A stretch of DNA of 64,000 nt, taken from the NCBI RefSeq assembly GCF_003202405.1, contig NZ_QJHL01000004.1, forward strand, positions 186,001-250,000, written 5' to 3'. The notes under the pieces were generated by a model that worked only from the letters and a program-made list of their open reading frames with translations, had not been told where the DNA came from and searched no databases. Each line of letters starts with the position of its first letter. Position 1 is the first letter of the stretch. Position numbers and translations under genes: made by a program. Source of the DNA: Flavobacterium hydrophilum. Lineage in GTDB: Bacteria > Bacteroidota > Bacteroidia > Flavobacteriales > Flavobacteriaceae. Positions 1-8,899 of this stretch are shown here, piece after piece.

Positions 1-135
1 TTTATGAAACATTTTGATGAAAATGGTAATTTTATCAATATAGAGATTTTAGAAGATGAACCTGAAATAATTTCTTCTTACTTCAATTCTGATGCTTCGG
101 TAAATTATATCATCACGAAATCAGAAGGTAAATGA
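1..135 (+). CDS. C-terminal end of an unidentified gene (partial)
   Basis: An open frame enters from the left edge and runs 44 codons to a TGA at 133-135. The peptide is acidic and polar and ends with a basic SEGK tail; I recognise no family. It has no membrane segment or signal peptide in the visible part. An ATG at 4-6 lies in the frame, but nothing shows it is the real start, so this is best read as the 3' end of a gene lying mostly outside the window. A terminator follows about 35 nt later and the next gene is convergent. Confidence 0.5.
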   Translation, partial: FMKHFDENGNFINIEILEDEPEIISSYFNSDASVNYIITKSEGK

Positions 136-164
136 TTTAGTGATATAGTTTCATGAATGGTAAC

Positions 165-197
165 AAAAAAAAACACCTCGACTGAAGTGTTTTTTTA
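165..197. terminator. Bidirectional intrinsic terminator
   Basis: Stem 172-179 pairs with 184-191 (8 bp, one C/A mismatch) around the loop GACT. It is flanked by an A-run on the left and a T-run on the right, so it can serve both the plus-strand gene ending at 135 and the minus-strand rlmB ending at 221. Confidence 0.75.
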
Positions 198-220
198 TTC
201 TTTACAACATAATTATTCCT

Positions 221-955
221 TTAGTTCCTCTGACGAACAGTTTCATATAAGAATGCCCCGCACGCAACAGAAACATTTAATGATCCGATAGAACCAAACA
301 TAGGTAATTTTGCTTTTTCATCTACAATTTTTAGAACAGAAGGATTAATTCCTCTGTCTTCAGACCCCATGATAATAGCTACAGGTTCATTCAATCCTAC
401 ATCATAAATATTTTGGTCTGTCTTTTCAGTTGCAGCTACCGTTTTTATTCCTGATCCCTGAAGATAAAATATAGCGTCTTTAATATGCTCAACTTTGCAA
501 ATTGGCACATTAAAAACTGCTCCGGCTGAAGTTTTAACGGTATCTCCATTTACGGGTGCTGAACCGGCTTTTTGAACAATAATTCCGTTTACACCAGTAC
601 ATTCTGCAGTTCTGATGATGGCACCAAAATTTCTTGCATCAGAAATCTGGTCTAATATTAAAAATAACGGTTTTAAGCCAGATTCGATTGTAGATTCAAC
701 AAGATGCTCCAATTCAATGAAACCAATAGGAGATATGGTTGCAACAGCTCCCTGATGATTATTTGGTGTTAGGCGATTCAGTTTTTCTACAGGTACATAA
801 GAGAAATTAATGTTTGCGCGTTTCATCACTTTCATTAAATCCTTCATTAATTCACCCGAAATTTCTTTTTGGATGAATACTTTATCTACTTCTTTTCCTG
901 CCTGAATGGCTTCTATAATGGCTCTGATTCCAAATATTTGATGTTCTTTTTCCAT
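221..955 (-). CDS. rlmB: 23S rRNA (guanosine-2'-O)-methyltransferase RlmB, TrmH/SpoU family
   Basis: This 244-residue SPOUT enzyme is predicted to 2'-O-methylate a conserved guanosine in the 23S rRNA peptidyl-transferase region using SAM. The N-terminal substrate-binding domain (about residues 5-80) carries the typical start HQIFGIRAIIEAI. The C-terminal domain shows the three SpoU motifs: NFGAIIRTAECTG (motif 1), IMGSEDRGI (motif 2) and SLNVSVACGAFLYE (motif 3), whose knot forms the SAM site. Length and motifs are normal for RlmB; the related TrmH is less likely because of the N-terminal domain. A perfect TATATTTG box lies only 4 nt upstream of the ATG, so the mRNA may be leaderless. It is transcribed alone and shares its terminator with the convergent upstream gene. 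Confidence 0.93.
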   Translation of the reverse strand: MEKEHQIFGIRAIIEAIQAGKEVDKVFIQKEISGELMKDLMKVMKRANINFSYVPVEKLNRLTPNNHQGAVATISPIGFIELEHLVESTIESGLKPLFLILDQISDARNFGAIIRTAECTGVNGIIVQKAGSAPVNGDTVKTSAGAVFNVPICKVEHIKDAIFYLQGSGIKTVAATEKTDQNIYDVGLNEPVAIIMGSEDRGINPSVLKIVDEKAKLPMFGSIGSLNVSVACGAFLYETVRQRN

Positions 956-959
956 AGCG

Positions 960-967
960 CAAATATA
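960..967 (-). promoter_or_regulatory. -7 promoter element of rlmB
   Basis: On the minus strand this reads TATATTTG, a perfect match to the Bacteroidetes TAnnTTTG box. The rlmB ATG begins at 955, so the expected start site falls on or next to the start codon. The -33 position (about 988) lies in an A/T run with only a loose match. Confidence 0.6.
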
Positions 968-983
968 GGTATAATGTTTATAT

Positions 984-1018
984 AAAAAAAAACCGCTCTG
1001 AATGAACAGAGCGGTTTT
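984..1018 (-). terminator. Terminator of the SusC/SusD operon
   Basis: A perfect 10-bp stem, 991-1000 with 1006-1015, encloses a 5-nt loop. On the minus strand it is followed by a T-run (A-run at 984-990). It lies 30 nt past the last lipoprotein gene and just upstream of the rlmB promoter. Confidence 0.85.
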
Positions 1019-1044
1019 AATATAAAGATACTTGAATTTAATTT

Positions 1045-1542
1045 TTAGTACTCGTCTTCGGCGAATCCAGTTCTTTTGTGACCTTCGTAAGAATAAATTA
1101 CCCCTGGCTCGTCACTAAATTCAGCTTTGAAAGTAATTTTGTCTACCTTATGACCTCCTAAAGAAGTAGCAGCTTTTTTTTCAACTTTACCTTCAGTAAT
1201 GTTTACTGTTCTGCTGTTATATTCATTAGCTGAAGCAGATGCTGAAAAAGTACCATCAGCTTTAGTCATTACTTTAACTTTAAACTCTGCAACAGCTTCA
1301 TGATCGTCCAGCCATAAGCCACCATCATTTGCAGCAGTATTATAAGTTGAGAATAAGTCATGCTCTGATATAGCTACACCAGATGAATTAGAAATTGTTA
1401 TAAACCAATCACCAGCTAAAGCTTTAACTGAAGTTCCTCCTGGATCATTATCTCCAACCTCGTCGCAAGCTACGAATGATGTAAGTACAAGTATTGCTAC
1501 AAGTACACGTGATATATTTAGCTTCAAATTTTTCATTTTCAT
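1045..1542 (-). CDS. Surface lipoprotein, BT_2261 / lipid-binding (Lipid_bd) type
   Basis: This 165-residue secreted lipoprotein has a basic N-terminus, a hydrophobic stretch and a lipobox ending at Cys26, followed by acidic residues (DEVGD), which fits export to the cell surface in Flavobacteriaceae. The mature part opens with a short linker and a LAGDWFITI segment, then beta-rich sequence, as in the small lipoproteins annotated as putative lipid-binding hydrolases that close some SusCD operons. It is the last gene of the four-gene minus-strand operon, 4 nt after its neighbour, and is followed by a strong terminator. The family call rests on the start of the mature domain and on gene order; no catalytic residue can be pointed out. 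A second in-frame ATG two codons downstream would also work as start. Confidence 0.6.
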   Translation of the reverse strand: MKMKNLKLNISRVLVAILVLTSFVACDEVGDNDPGGTSVKALAGDWFITISNSSGVAISEHDLFSTYNTAANDGGLWLDDHEAVAEFKVKVMTKADGTFSASASANEYNSRTVNITEGKVEKKAATSLGGHKVDKITFKAEFSDEPGVIYSYEGHKRTGFAEDEY

Positions 1543-1546
1543 AATT

Positions 1547-2311
1547 TTAAAGTTGTACTTGAGTTAATGTTGAAACAAAATTGTAGTTCGTAACCGGAGG
1601 CGTGGTTAGCCAGTTAGTTGTTAATACAAGTGTTTTTGTAGCAGCATCAACAGTTAAAGCAGTGATATTTGCAGTTCCACCAAAATATTGATTATCAAGT
1701 GGGTTTCCTGGGAATGTAAATGTATTTGTTGCAATATTACCGGAAATTGTTCCGCCTTTTGTTGCAGAAGTTAGGCCAATATTTCTCCCTATACTATACC
1801 ATCCCCCAAACGCATCTGATACTCCATATGTCCCGTCATCATTTTTCCAAATGTAGATATATTTCTGATCTACTGAACTACCTTGTGCTGCAGATAATAA
1901 TGAACCGTTTCTTCTTGTTGTAGAAAGGTAAACACCTTCAATACTGTTTACAAGATCTCCAGTTTTATAAACAACTATCTTTCTTGTTGCAGTTGCTTTA
2001 AAACCATCTTGGTTTATTGCAGTGTAAGTTTGTGTATACTCGTCGGGTTTGTTGACGTCTAGAGTTTTTGCTCCTCTGAAGTTTCCATTATAGCTTACTT
2101 GAGTGGGTATTATAGCTTCACCTTCTTTAGCTACTACTCCAGGATCTGTAAAAGTTCCACCAGCTGGTATAAAAACTACATCGTCACCATTAACTTCTAT
2201 TATAGGGTAGTTTGTAACTTTAGATACACCGGCAGTTGAATCTGCCTCACAAGAAGTAAGTAGCAGTCCGCTAATTACTACTGTCATCAGTTTTATAAAT
2301 ATTTTTTTCAT
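1547..2311 (-). CDS. Surface lipoprotein with DUF5011-like Ig domain, BT_2262 type
   Basis: This 254-residue lipoprotein has its lipobox Cys at residue 21 (LLLTSC, then EADS). Residues about 35-115 look like one DUF5011/Ig-like domain: an opening with GTFTDPGVVAKEG, then a YTQTYTAINQDG strand pair and an RKIVVYK end. The remaining 130 residues form a separate beta-rich domain starting GVYLSTTRRNG. This arrangement matches the accessory lipoprotein next to SusD in Bacteroides BT2262-type loci, where it sits on the outer face of the SusCD complex. It lies between SusD and the Lipid_bd-type lipoprotein, 13 nt after SusD. It is probably a ligand-binding or structural accessory; its ligand is unknown. 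Confidence 0.65.
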   Translation of the reverse strand: MKKIFIKLMTVVISGLLLTSCEADSTAGVSKVTNYPIIEVNGDDVVFIPAGGTFTDPGVVAKEGEAIIPTQVSYNGNFRGAKTLDVNKPDEYTQTYTAINQDGFKATATRKIVVYKTGDLVNSIEGVYLSTTRRNGSLLSAAQGSSVDQKYIYIWKNDDGTYGVSDAFGGWYSIGRNIGLTSATKGGTISGNIATNTFTFPGNPLDNQYFGGTANITALTVDAATKTLVLTTNWLTTPPVTNYNFVSTLTQVQL

Positions 2312-2324
2312 CTTTAAGATTTAA

Positions 2325-3794
2325 TTAGTTAACATCCCACCATACAGGAGCAGTAATTTTTGCTATTGCAGGAGCATATGGATTTCTTGTTTTTACTGTA
2401 TTTGGTAAAACAAGTCTTCTTGGGAATACATCGCTCGTTACGTTTTCAACAGATATTGCAAATTGTCCCGGAATATAGTTTTCATCTGTTTGAGGAAGTG
2501 CAGATTCTCTCGGGTAACCAGTTCTGTTTTGTTCTAAAAATGATTCGTAACCGTTTCCTGGGAAACTTGCAACCCATTTTTGAGTAATAATAGCTTCAAT
2601 TTGAGCTTCAGTTCCTGTTGAAGGAAACTCGTATACTCCTCCCGGAGCCACCAAAGCATCTGCATCAGCTTTTTTAATTCCGTCAGTAAGTGGAGCAACT
2701 GTAGTTGCGGCACTGTATTTGGCGAAATTAGCAGCAACTCCTAAATCATATTTTTGTTTAGCACCTGCGCCACCATAATATCTAACAAGAGCCTCAGCTT
2801 GCAAGAAATAACTTTCTTCAGCACTCATAAAATATAAAGGAGTTTTTGCGTATAGAGTTACTAATGAAAGTCCCGATGCTGCATTTTCAAAATCACCTTG
2901 GTTGTTAGGTTTTCCTTCTCCATAATATTTGTTCAAGCGAGGATCATCATTTTCCTGTAAATAAAGGTATAAAGTTTTACTTGCTCTTAAGTTTAAAGTT
3001 GTATTTAACTGTCTTCTGTCAGTCTCATACAAAGGATTACTTCTGTCTGCAGCATCTTCAAACTGAGTCATTGCAGCATCAACATCTAAGAATTGAGCCC
3101 CAGAATTAATTAATGTTTTAATACCTGATTCAGCTAATGTAGGATCGACTTCTGTTAATCTAAGATGTAATTTTAATAACAATGAGTTACCAAATTTTGT
3201 CCAGTTTGACATTGTGCCATTAAAGATAAAATCATCTTTTCCTGGAGGAGTTCCTACAGATGTACTTAAGTCCTTAGATAAGGCTAATTTTAAATCAGCT
3301 ATCATTAAATCATAAGTTTCTTTTCCTGAATTGAATTTAGGCTGTAAAATATTTGGATTGTTTGCTTCTGCATATGGAATCGCATCGTATAAATCTGTCA
3401 ATATTTGTGAAGCTTCAACTTCAAGGACAGTAGCAATCAAATAGTAATTCCAGTTTCCTTCAGCTTCAGCCTGTCTTTTTACAACTCTTATATCGTTTAG
3501 GGCATCATACATTGCTGTATAGGAAAGTTGAAAATCATTAGTTCCAATACTGTATTGATCAATGTTTTTATATTGGTTTGAAGTAGTGTTTTGTGTCCAA
3601 AATTGAGACCAAAACCCTCCTATAAGTGCATAATATGCTCCTTGTGCACCTGCTAAACCAGCAATACCTGCAGGTAAAATAGTGCTATTAGCTTGATTAG
3701 GAGGCAATGCATCCGGATCTCTATTAATGTCAAATGATTCATCACATGACACTAACAAAAAAAGCGCTGTTATTAATGTTGCTATCTTTTTCAT
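2325..3794 (-). CDS. SusD/RagB-family nutrient-binding lipoprotein (SusD-like_2)
   Basis: This 489-residue lipoprotein has its lipobox Cys at residue 17 (FLLVSC), followed by DESFDINRDPDALPP, a common SusD opening with an acidic surface-export signal. The body is helix-rich with TPR-like helices (YNYLIATVLEVEASQ-type segment near residue 115, LKLHLRLTEVDPTLAESG near 205). The C-terminal part has the usual EIEAIITQKW-like helix and ends RLVLPN...WWDVN. SusD proteins act as the hinged lid on the SusC barrel and capture ligand. The gene lies 18 nt after the SusC gene. The sequence resembles the SusD-like_2 subgroup rather than classical starch SusD, and no glycoside hydrolase gene is nearby. Confidence 0.9.
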   Translation of the reverse strand: MKKIATLITALFLLVSCDESFDINRDPDALPPNQANSTILPAGIAGLAGAQGAYYALIGGFWSQFWTQNTTSNQYKNIDQYSIGTNDFQLSYTAMYDALNDIRVVKRQAEAEGNWNYYLIATVLEVEASQILTDLYDAIPYAEANNPNILQPKFNSGKETYDLMIADLKLALSKDLSTSVGTPPGKDDFIFNGTMSNWTKFGNSLLLKLHLRLTEVDPTLAESGIKTLINSGAQFLDVDAAMTQFEDAADRSNPLYETDRRQLNTTLNLRASKTLYLYLQENDDPRLNKYYGEGKPNNQGDFENAASGLSLVTLYAKTPLYFMSAEESYFLQAEALVRYYGGAGAKQKYDLGVAANFAKYSAATTVAPLTDGIKKADADALVAPGGVYEFPSTGTEAQIEAIITQKWVASFPGNGYESFLEQNRTGYPRESALPQTDENYIPGQFAISVENVTSDVFPRRLVLPNTVKTRNPYAPAIAKITAPVWWDVN

Positions 3795-3812
3795 TTTATA
3801 TGAATTATATTT

Positions 3813-6800
3813 TTAGAATGATAATTTTAAAACTCCACCTACTGATCTTTGTGATGGATTTGCTCCAAATTCTCCAAATTCAGAGAATTTTCCTGTTCCG
3901 AAAGTTCCAACTTCAGGATCTACATATGGATTTTCTCCAGGAGTCCACATAAAAAGATTTCTTCCGTAAATACCCACAGTGATTTTGTTGAATCCCATGT
4001 TTTTAGTAAGAGTAGAAGGGAAATCATAATTTAAATTAACCTCTCTTAATCTAACAAAAGTTTTGTCAATTACGTGTGTTTTCTCTATTCCAGCGTTGTT
4101 TCCTGTATTGTAAAAATTAGTTACAGTACTAAATGTAAGAGGTGTTGTGTTTTCAGTATAAGTAACTTCTTGTGTTACTGGGTCAATGTTTTCATTAACA
4201 GAATTTGGTATGATAAAAGAATTTCTATCATTATAAGTTGTTTCTATTCCATTTCCTACGAAATGTGATAATCTTTTTGTGTAAGAATAGAAATCACCTC
4301 CTTGTTTCCAATCTAATGAGAATGCCAGATTAAAGTTTTTGTATTTGAAAGAGTTTTGCAATCCCATAACAAAATCACGTTGAGCGTTTCCAATTTTTTG
4401 GATATCATCGCTTACTTCATACATACCTGTTCCTGCGTTTACAATATATTGTCCTGCAGCATTCGTTTTAGGTGTTTGTGAGTAGAACGAACCAATAGCA
4501 TCGCCTTTAGTGGCTCTCATAGTTACACCATATGCACTTGTTAAATCAATATAATTTCCTCCTGTATTTAATTCAGTTACTTCATTCAGGTTTTTAGTGA
4601 ATGTGTAAGTAATGCTCCATGAAAAATCTTTGTTTTTAATTGGACTACCGGTTACAGAAAGTTCAATACCTTTATTTTCTACATCCCCGGCATTGATTGC
4701 TTTTATAGTATATCCCGTTGAAGGATCCAATGGCAAGTCTACAATAAGGTCACTAGTTGTTTTATGATACAATGCAATATCATAGCTGATTCTGTTCTTG
4801 AAGAATGATCCCTCAGCTCCAACTTCATATTCTAAGGTGCTCTCTGGTCTTAAATCTGGATTACCAAGTCTTCCTGAAGCTTCGAAGAAACTTACACCAC
4901 CAACCGGTGATGCAATTATACCGAAGTTAGCGTTAGCAGAACCTGAGATGTAAGAATCTTCAGTTGTATATACTCTGGTATCATTTGCAATATTTGAAAC
5001 TGCTGCTCTTAGTTTAAGGAAAGTATTTCCATTGTCAATTGCAATTGCACCTAATGATAAGGATGGGTAAAAATATGAATTTTCTGTAGGTGGCAGAGTC
5101 GATGTAATATCGTATCTACCTGTTACTGTAGCGAAATATCTGTTTTTAAATGAAAACTCAGCAGATGCATAAACGGCTCCTGTTCTTCTTAAGGTGTTTG
5201 ATTGCTCAATTACCGGTCTTAAGGCTGAGTTTGAAAGCTCGTAGAAGCCTGGTAGACCTAAATTTGTAATTGAGTTTTTTAATATATCAGTCTCTCTTTT
5301 ATTGTAGTTGAAACCTCCTAAAAGATTTAAGGTCCAGTCTTCGCTTAAGTTAGTGTTGTAATTAAGGTTAAAGTAAGTGTCAAATTCACTAAATTCTGAT
5401 CTTGATTCTGTAACTCCACCTACAACAGGATTCGCACCTGCGATTGCTTGTGGGGAACCGGCAGAATAATTAACTATTGCACCGTAACTCTTAAGTCTTT
5501 CTGTTCTAACGTTTCCACCAATTTGCCATGAAGCAGTAAGTTTATCTGTTAGTTTGTAGCTTAAATTAACATTTCCAAAAAGATTATGTCCGTATACTTT
5601 TGTGCTATTCTCGTTAATTGAGAAATATGGGTTTGTAGCATAAGGAGTAAAATAGTAATCGGGTGTGTTAAAGACATTGTTTTTGTAGTCACTTAAATCT
5701 ACTACACTAATATCTCTTGGGATTTGCAATAAATCTTGTTGTAAGGTTGAACCTTGACCTGCATCATCTCCTTGACCTGTATTAACGATAGATTGGTCTT
5801 TATAGACATAGTTTAATGATGTTCTTAATGTGAATTTTTTTCCTTTTAAACCACCATTAAAACCCAAGGATTGTTTTTTGTATAAATCAGCTTCTGTTGG
5901 TACCACCCCATCACTGTTTACATTTGAGAATACTAAAGAGAAGTCTGAAGTATCTCCACCACCACTAAGCGTAACAGACTGTGTAGATAACGCACCGATA
6001 TCGTAAAAATCTCTTATGTTGTCATTTAACCCAACGTAAGGTTTGATTTGTTGACTGTTGTTATATATTGTTCCCCAAGGTCTTACTTCTCCGTTAAAAG
6101 CTGGTCCCCAAGAACCGTTTTCGTTACTGGTTGTGCTAGACCCAGAAAATCCAAGACCATTCCATCCTTGTCCAAAACCATTTTGTAAATGAGGTACTCT
6201 GGCAACTTCACTAAATTCTGTTGAAGCTAACAAGTCTACTTTAATTCCTGTGTTTGCTTTTCCTTTTTTAGTTGTAATAATGATTACACCACCACCGGCT
6301 CTTGAACCATATAAGGCAGATGCTGCAGCTCCTTTAAGAACAGTCATACTCTCAATATTGTTTGGGTCAATATCACTTATCCCACTACCAGAGTCATATG
6401 ATCTTGTAGAAGTAGCTACATCATTATTTCCAGTTCCAGTTGGAGTATTGTTTATTGGAGTTCCGTCAACAACATAAAGTGGTCCATTACTATTTGTAAT
6501 ACTGTTTAGACCACGAATAACTACTTTAGTTGAAGCTCCTGGTTGTGATGGTGAAGTAATATCTACCCCTGCAATTTTTCCAGAAAGTGTTTCAAAAGGG
6601 TTGGTGTTTACTACCTGAGTAAGTTGGTCAGCTTTTAAAGTTGTTGTAGCATAACCAAGAGATTTTTTTTCTCTTTTAATACCAAAAGCTGTTACAACAA
6701 CACCTTCCAGTTCTTGTGCTCCGGCATCTGCTAATTTTACATTAATGACAGATGAAGTTGCAGCTACTTCTTGGGTTTTCATCCCAATGTAGCTAAATAC

Positions 6801-7013
6801 CAAAATTTGGCTTGGTGATACTTTAATAGAAAATTTACCATCAAAGTCTGATTGTGTTCCGGTTTTTGTTCCTTTTACCAATATGCTAACACCTGGAAGA
6901 GGCATTCCTGCATTATCAGAAACAGTTCCTGAAACAGCTCTTTCTTGCGCAAAAGTTAGTTGCGCCATTAGTACTAAAATAAGTACTAAGAATCCATTGA
7001 ACTTTAGTTTCAT
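3813..7013 (-). CDS. SusC/RagA-family TonB-linked outer-membrane transporter
   Basis: This 1066-residue TonB-dependent transporter has a signal peptide (residues 1-22, cleaved after TFAQ) and a carboxypeptidase-regulatory-like domain at about 25-100 (VSGTVSDNAGMPLPGVSI). The plug starts near residue 107 (VVVTAFGIKREKKSLGYA) and carries the SusC-type KIAGVDITSPSQPG and VVIRGLNS motifs. A large beta-barrel ends in an aromatic C-terminal strand (SVGGVLKLSF). It should import a ligand too large for porins in complex with SusD, driven by TonB/ExbBD. It is the first gene of the four-gene operon. An upstream gap of 84 nt contains only a weak promoter match. No enzyme genes accompany it, so the substrate cannot be read from the locus. 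Confidence 0.93.
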   Translation of the reverse strand: MKLKFNGFLVLILVLMAQLTFAQERAVSGTVSDNAGMPLPGVSILVKGTKTGTQSDFDGKFSIKVSPSQILVFSYIGMKTQEVAATSSVINVKLADAGAQELEGVVVTAFGIKREKKSLGYATTTLKADQLTQVVNTNPFETLSGKIAGVDITSPSQPGASTKVVIRGLNSITNSNGPLYVVDGTPINNTPTGTGNNDVATSTRSYDSGSGISDIDPNNIESMTVLKGAAASALYGSRAGGGVIIITTKKGKANTGIKVDLLASTEFSEVARVPHLQNGFGQGWNGLGFSGSSTTSNENGSWGPAFNGEVRPWGTIYNNSQQIKPYVGLNDNIRDFYDIGALSTQSVTLSGGGDTSDFSLVFSNVNSDGVVPTEADLYKKQSLGFNGGLKGKKFTLRTSLNYVYKDQSIVNTGQGDDAGQGSTLQQDLLQIPRDISVVDLSDYKNNVFNTPDYYFTPYATNPYFSINENSTKVYGHNLFGNVNLSYKLTDKLTASWQIGGNVRTERLKSYGAIVNYSAGSPQAIAGANPVVGGVTESRSEFSEFDTYFNLNYNTNLSEDWTLNLLGGFNYNKRETDILKNSITNLGLPGFYELSNSALRPVIEQSNTLRRTGAVYASAEFSFKNRYFATVTGRYDITSTLPPTENSYFYPSLSLGAIAIDNGNTFLKLRAAVSNIANDTRVYTTEDSYISGSANANFGIIASPVGGVSFFEASGRLGNPDLRPESTLEYEVGAEGSFFKNRISYDIALYHKTTSDLIVDLPLDPSTGYTIKAINAGDVENKGIELSVTGSPIKNKDFSWSITYTFTKNLNEVTELNTGGNYIDLTSAYGVTMRATKGDAIGSFYSQTPKTNAAGQYIVNAGTGMYEVSDDIQKIGNAQRDFVMGLQNSFKYKNFNLAFSLDWKQGGDFYSYTKRLSHFVGNGIETTYNDRNSFIIPNSVNENIDPVTQEVTYTENTTPLTFSTVTNFYNTGNNAGIEKTHVIDKTFVRLREVNLNYDFPSTLTKNMGFNKITVGIYGRNLFMWTPGENPYVDPEVGTFGTGKFSEFGEFGANPSQRSVGGVLKLSF

Positions 7014-7038
7014 TTTTAAATATTTTGAATTAGTATCG

Positions 7039-7046
7039 CAAAACTC
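7039..7046 (-). promoter_or_regulatory. Possible -7 element for the SusC operon
   Basis: On the minus strand this reads GAGTTTTG, one mismatch from TAnnTTTG, 25 nt upstream of the SusC start codon. A TTAG about 20 nt further upstream could be the -33 element. This is a weak match and is listed because no better one is seen in the 84-nt gap. Confidence 0.3.
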
Positions 7047-7074
7047 TTAATAATTTGTTAACTATCCTAATAAA

Positions 7075-7098
7075 TAAAAATGTTTTTTCGGTAAACAT
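7075..7098 (-). terminator. Possible weak terminator after the Omp85-like gene
   Basis: Positions 7080-7085 (ATGTTT) pair perfectly with 7093-7098 (AAACAT), followed on the minus strand by five T. It overlaps the end of the Omp85-like gene and would separate it from the SusC operon. Confidence 0.4.
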
Positions 7099-8816
7099 CA
7101 AAATTTAACATTATAACATATGTTTATGATAGTGTTATATAATTTTAAATTTTGACCATTTACGAGACTATTTGTAAGGTTAATCTTCAGTATTCCGTTG
7201 CTGGTCTGAATAGTTGTTCCTGCTCCGATTCCTGTTAATTTGTCTATTTTGGTATTGTTATCACTTCGTGTTAAGTCTTGATATATTCCATAATCAAGAA
7301 TTGAATTTATGTACAAATTTTTTGAAACAACATATCTGTATTCTGTAAGAATAGATGAAAAGAGATTTGCTTGAAGGCTGTTTTCTAAATAACCTCTAAT
7401 TGAATATATTCCGCCAAAACGAAATAATTCATTTACGATATAATTTTTGCTGTTAAGATAAAAATTCTGTGAATTTATGTTAATAAAATTTTTTTCGTTT
7501 AGTTCGAAATTATATGAGAAGTTTATGTTTGTGTAAAATTGATTGCTGGAAGCGGCAGTTTCCGGCTGATTGCTCGTGTTTCTTTTTCCAAATCCTAAAA
7601 TAAAATTAATATTGGCTTTTTTTGACCACAAATAATTAACAGCATCTGTTTTTATATATTCAAATGTTGAAGTTATAAACGCGTTTTTAAAATCGCTTAT
7701 AGAAGTGTTATTTGTGTTTTGAATATCGCTTGATTCTGCTGATTGATATCCTAAATATAATTTTGAATTGTATTTGATATAATAGCCTAAGTCAATTCCG
7801 GTTTTTGTGTTTTGAAAGGTGCTGTCCTGTTTGAATATGTTTAATTGTGCTTTTATTCCAAGCGGCGACTTGAAAATATATGGAATTTCTAATTTTGTAT
7901 TAAAGGTTTTTTGTTGGTTTCCGTCGCTTTTCCAATAAAGAGAAAATTGTTCGCCTGCCAGAAGTGTGTTTTGCAGGGTTATGTCGAGATATCCATTTAG
8001 ATTTACTTTTTTGTTCTCATCATTTGAAAAACCTATGTATCCATCAAAGTTATTGGCTTTCCTTTTTTCAATATAAACATAGACTTTTGTTGAATCATTT
8101 GTGAATAATATTTCCGGATATTTTGTCTGATTTATAAATCCAAAATTGTTTATATCATTATAAAGTTCTTTAATTGTTTTTTGATTAAAAGTTTTACTTA
8201 TGTATTTTTTATTGAGTTGTTTCAAATGCCCTTTAGGAAAATAATCCTTACGATTGTTTTTTGTGTAATTTATTTTAATGGAATTAAGACTTCGTTTTTT
8301 TTCGGAATTAAAATTTAAGTCTGCATAAATTATCAAATTCTTTTTTTGAATATTTTCTAATTTTATTTTACTTAGGGCAAAACCTTTGTTTTCGGCATCA
8401 ATAATTATTTGATTTATGTAGTTTTCGGTTTCTTGATATGGAATAATTGCGGTGTCATTTTTTGTTTTGTATGAGTCAAAAAATGAGTTATTTCTACCTA
8501 TATATATATAGGTGTATTTTATTTTATTTCCAAGTGAAAGTTTGTATGTGTATGTTGAGTCGTTTTCCTTGTGATTTTCAAGTGTTTTAATATCTATGTA
8601 GCCTTTTTTATAAAGCTTTTCTATGCTTAAAATTGATTCATCAACAACAGATTTGATATTTGAGTGTTTTTTGGTATAATTTAACGAATCTATAATTATA
8701 TTTTCTATTTTATTTGTGCCGCTAATTTTTAAATTAAAGTTTTGAGCATAACCGGAAATGCCTATTGTTGAAAAAATGATTATATGTAATAACTGTTTCA
8801 AGAGCAATTGTTTCAT
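7098..8816 (-). CDS. Omp85/BamA-superfamily outer-membrane protein with short POTRA region
   Basis: This 572-residue protein has a signal peptide (about residues 1-24, ending SGYAQ). The first 190 residues are mixed alpha/beta segments that look like one or two POTRA modules. The rest is a predicted beta-barrel ending in an aromatic C-terminus (NICYNVKF). The segment LFRFGGIYSIRGYLEN matches the conserved V/IRGY-F loop motif of the Omp85 superfamily. At 572 residues it is much shorter than BamA (about 800 or more), so it is more likely a TamA-, ShlB- or surface-antigen-like homologue than the essential BamA. The gene is very AT-rich and Lys/Asn-rich. It lies divergent from rpsL with 167 nt between. 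Its cargo is unknown. Confidence 0.65.
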   Translation of the reverse strand: MKQLLLKQLLHIIIFSTIGISGYAQNFNLKISGTNKIENIIIDSLNYTKKHSNIKSVVDESILSIEKLYKKGYIDIKTLENHKENDSTYTYKLSLGNKIKYTYIYIGRNNSFFDSYKTKNDTAIIPYQETENYINQIIIDAENKGFALSKIKLENIQKKNLIIYADLNFNSEKKRSLNSIKINYTKNNRKDYFPKGHLKQLNKKYISKTFNQKTIKELYNDINNFGFINQTKYPEILFTNDSTKVYVYIEKRKANNFDGYIGFSNDENKKVNLNGYLDITLQNTLLAGEQFSLYWKSDGNQQKTFNTKLEIPYIFKSPLGIKAQLNIFKQDSTFQNTKTGIDLGYYIKYNSKLYLGYQSAESSDIQNTNNTSISDFKNAFITSTFEYIKTDAVNYLWSKKANINFILGFGKRNTSNQPETAASSNQFYTNINFSYNFELNEKNFININSQNFYLNSKNYIVNELFRFGGIYSIRGYLENSLQANLFSSILTEYRYVVSKNLYINSILDYGIYQDLTRSDNNTKIDKLTGIGAGTTIQTSNGILKINLTNSLVNGQNLKLYNTIINICYNVKF

Positions 8817-8831
8817 TTATTAAAAGTATTG

Positions 8832-8839
8832 CAAATATC
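8832..8839 (-). promoter_or_regulatory. Possible -7 element for the Omp85-like gene
   Basis: The minus strand reads GATATTTG, one mismatch from TAnnTTTG, 15 nt upstream of the start codon at 8816. The -33 region is not convincing. Confidence 0.35.
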
Positions 8840-8899
8840 CATTCTTTGTTTGAAAAAACATAAGTTTAAATAATGTTATTGAAAATTAATGATTTAACG

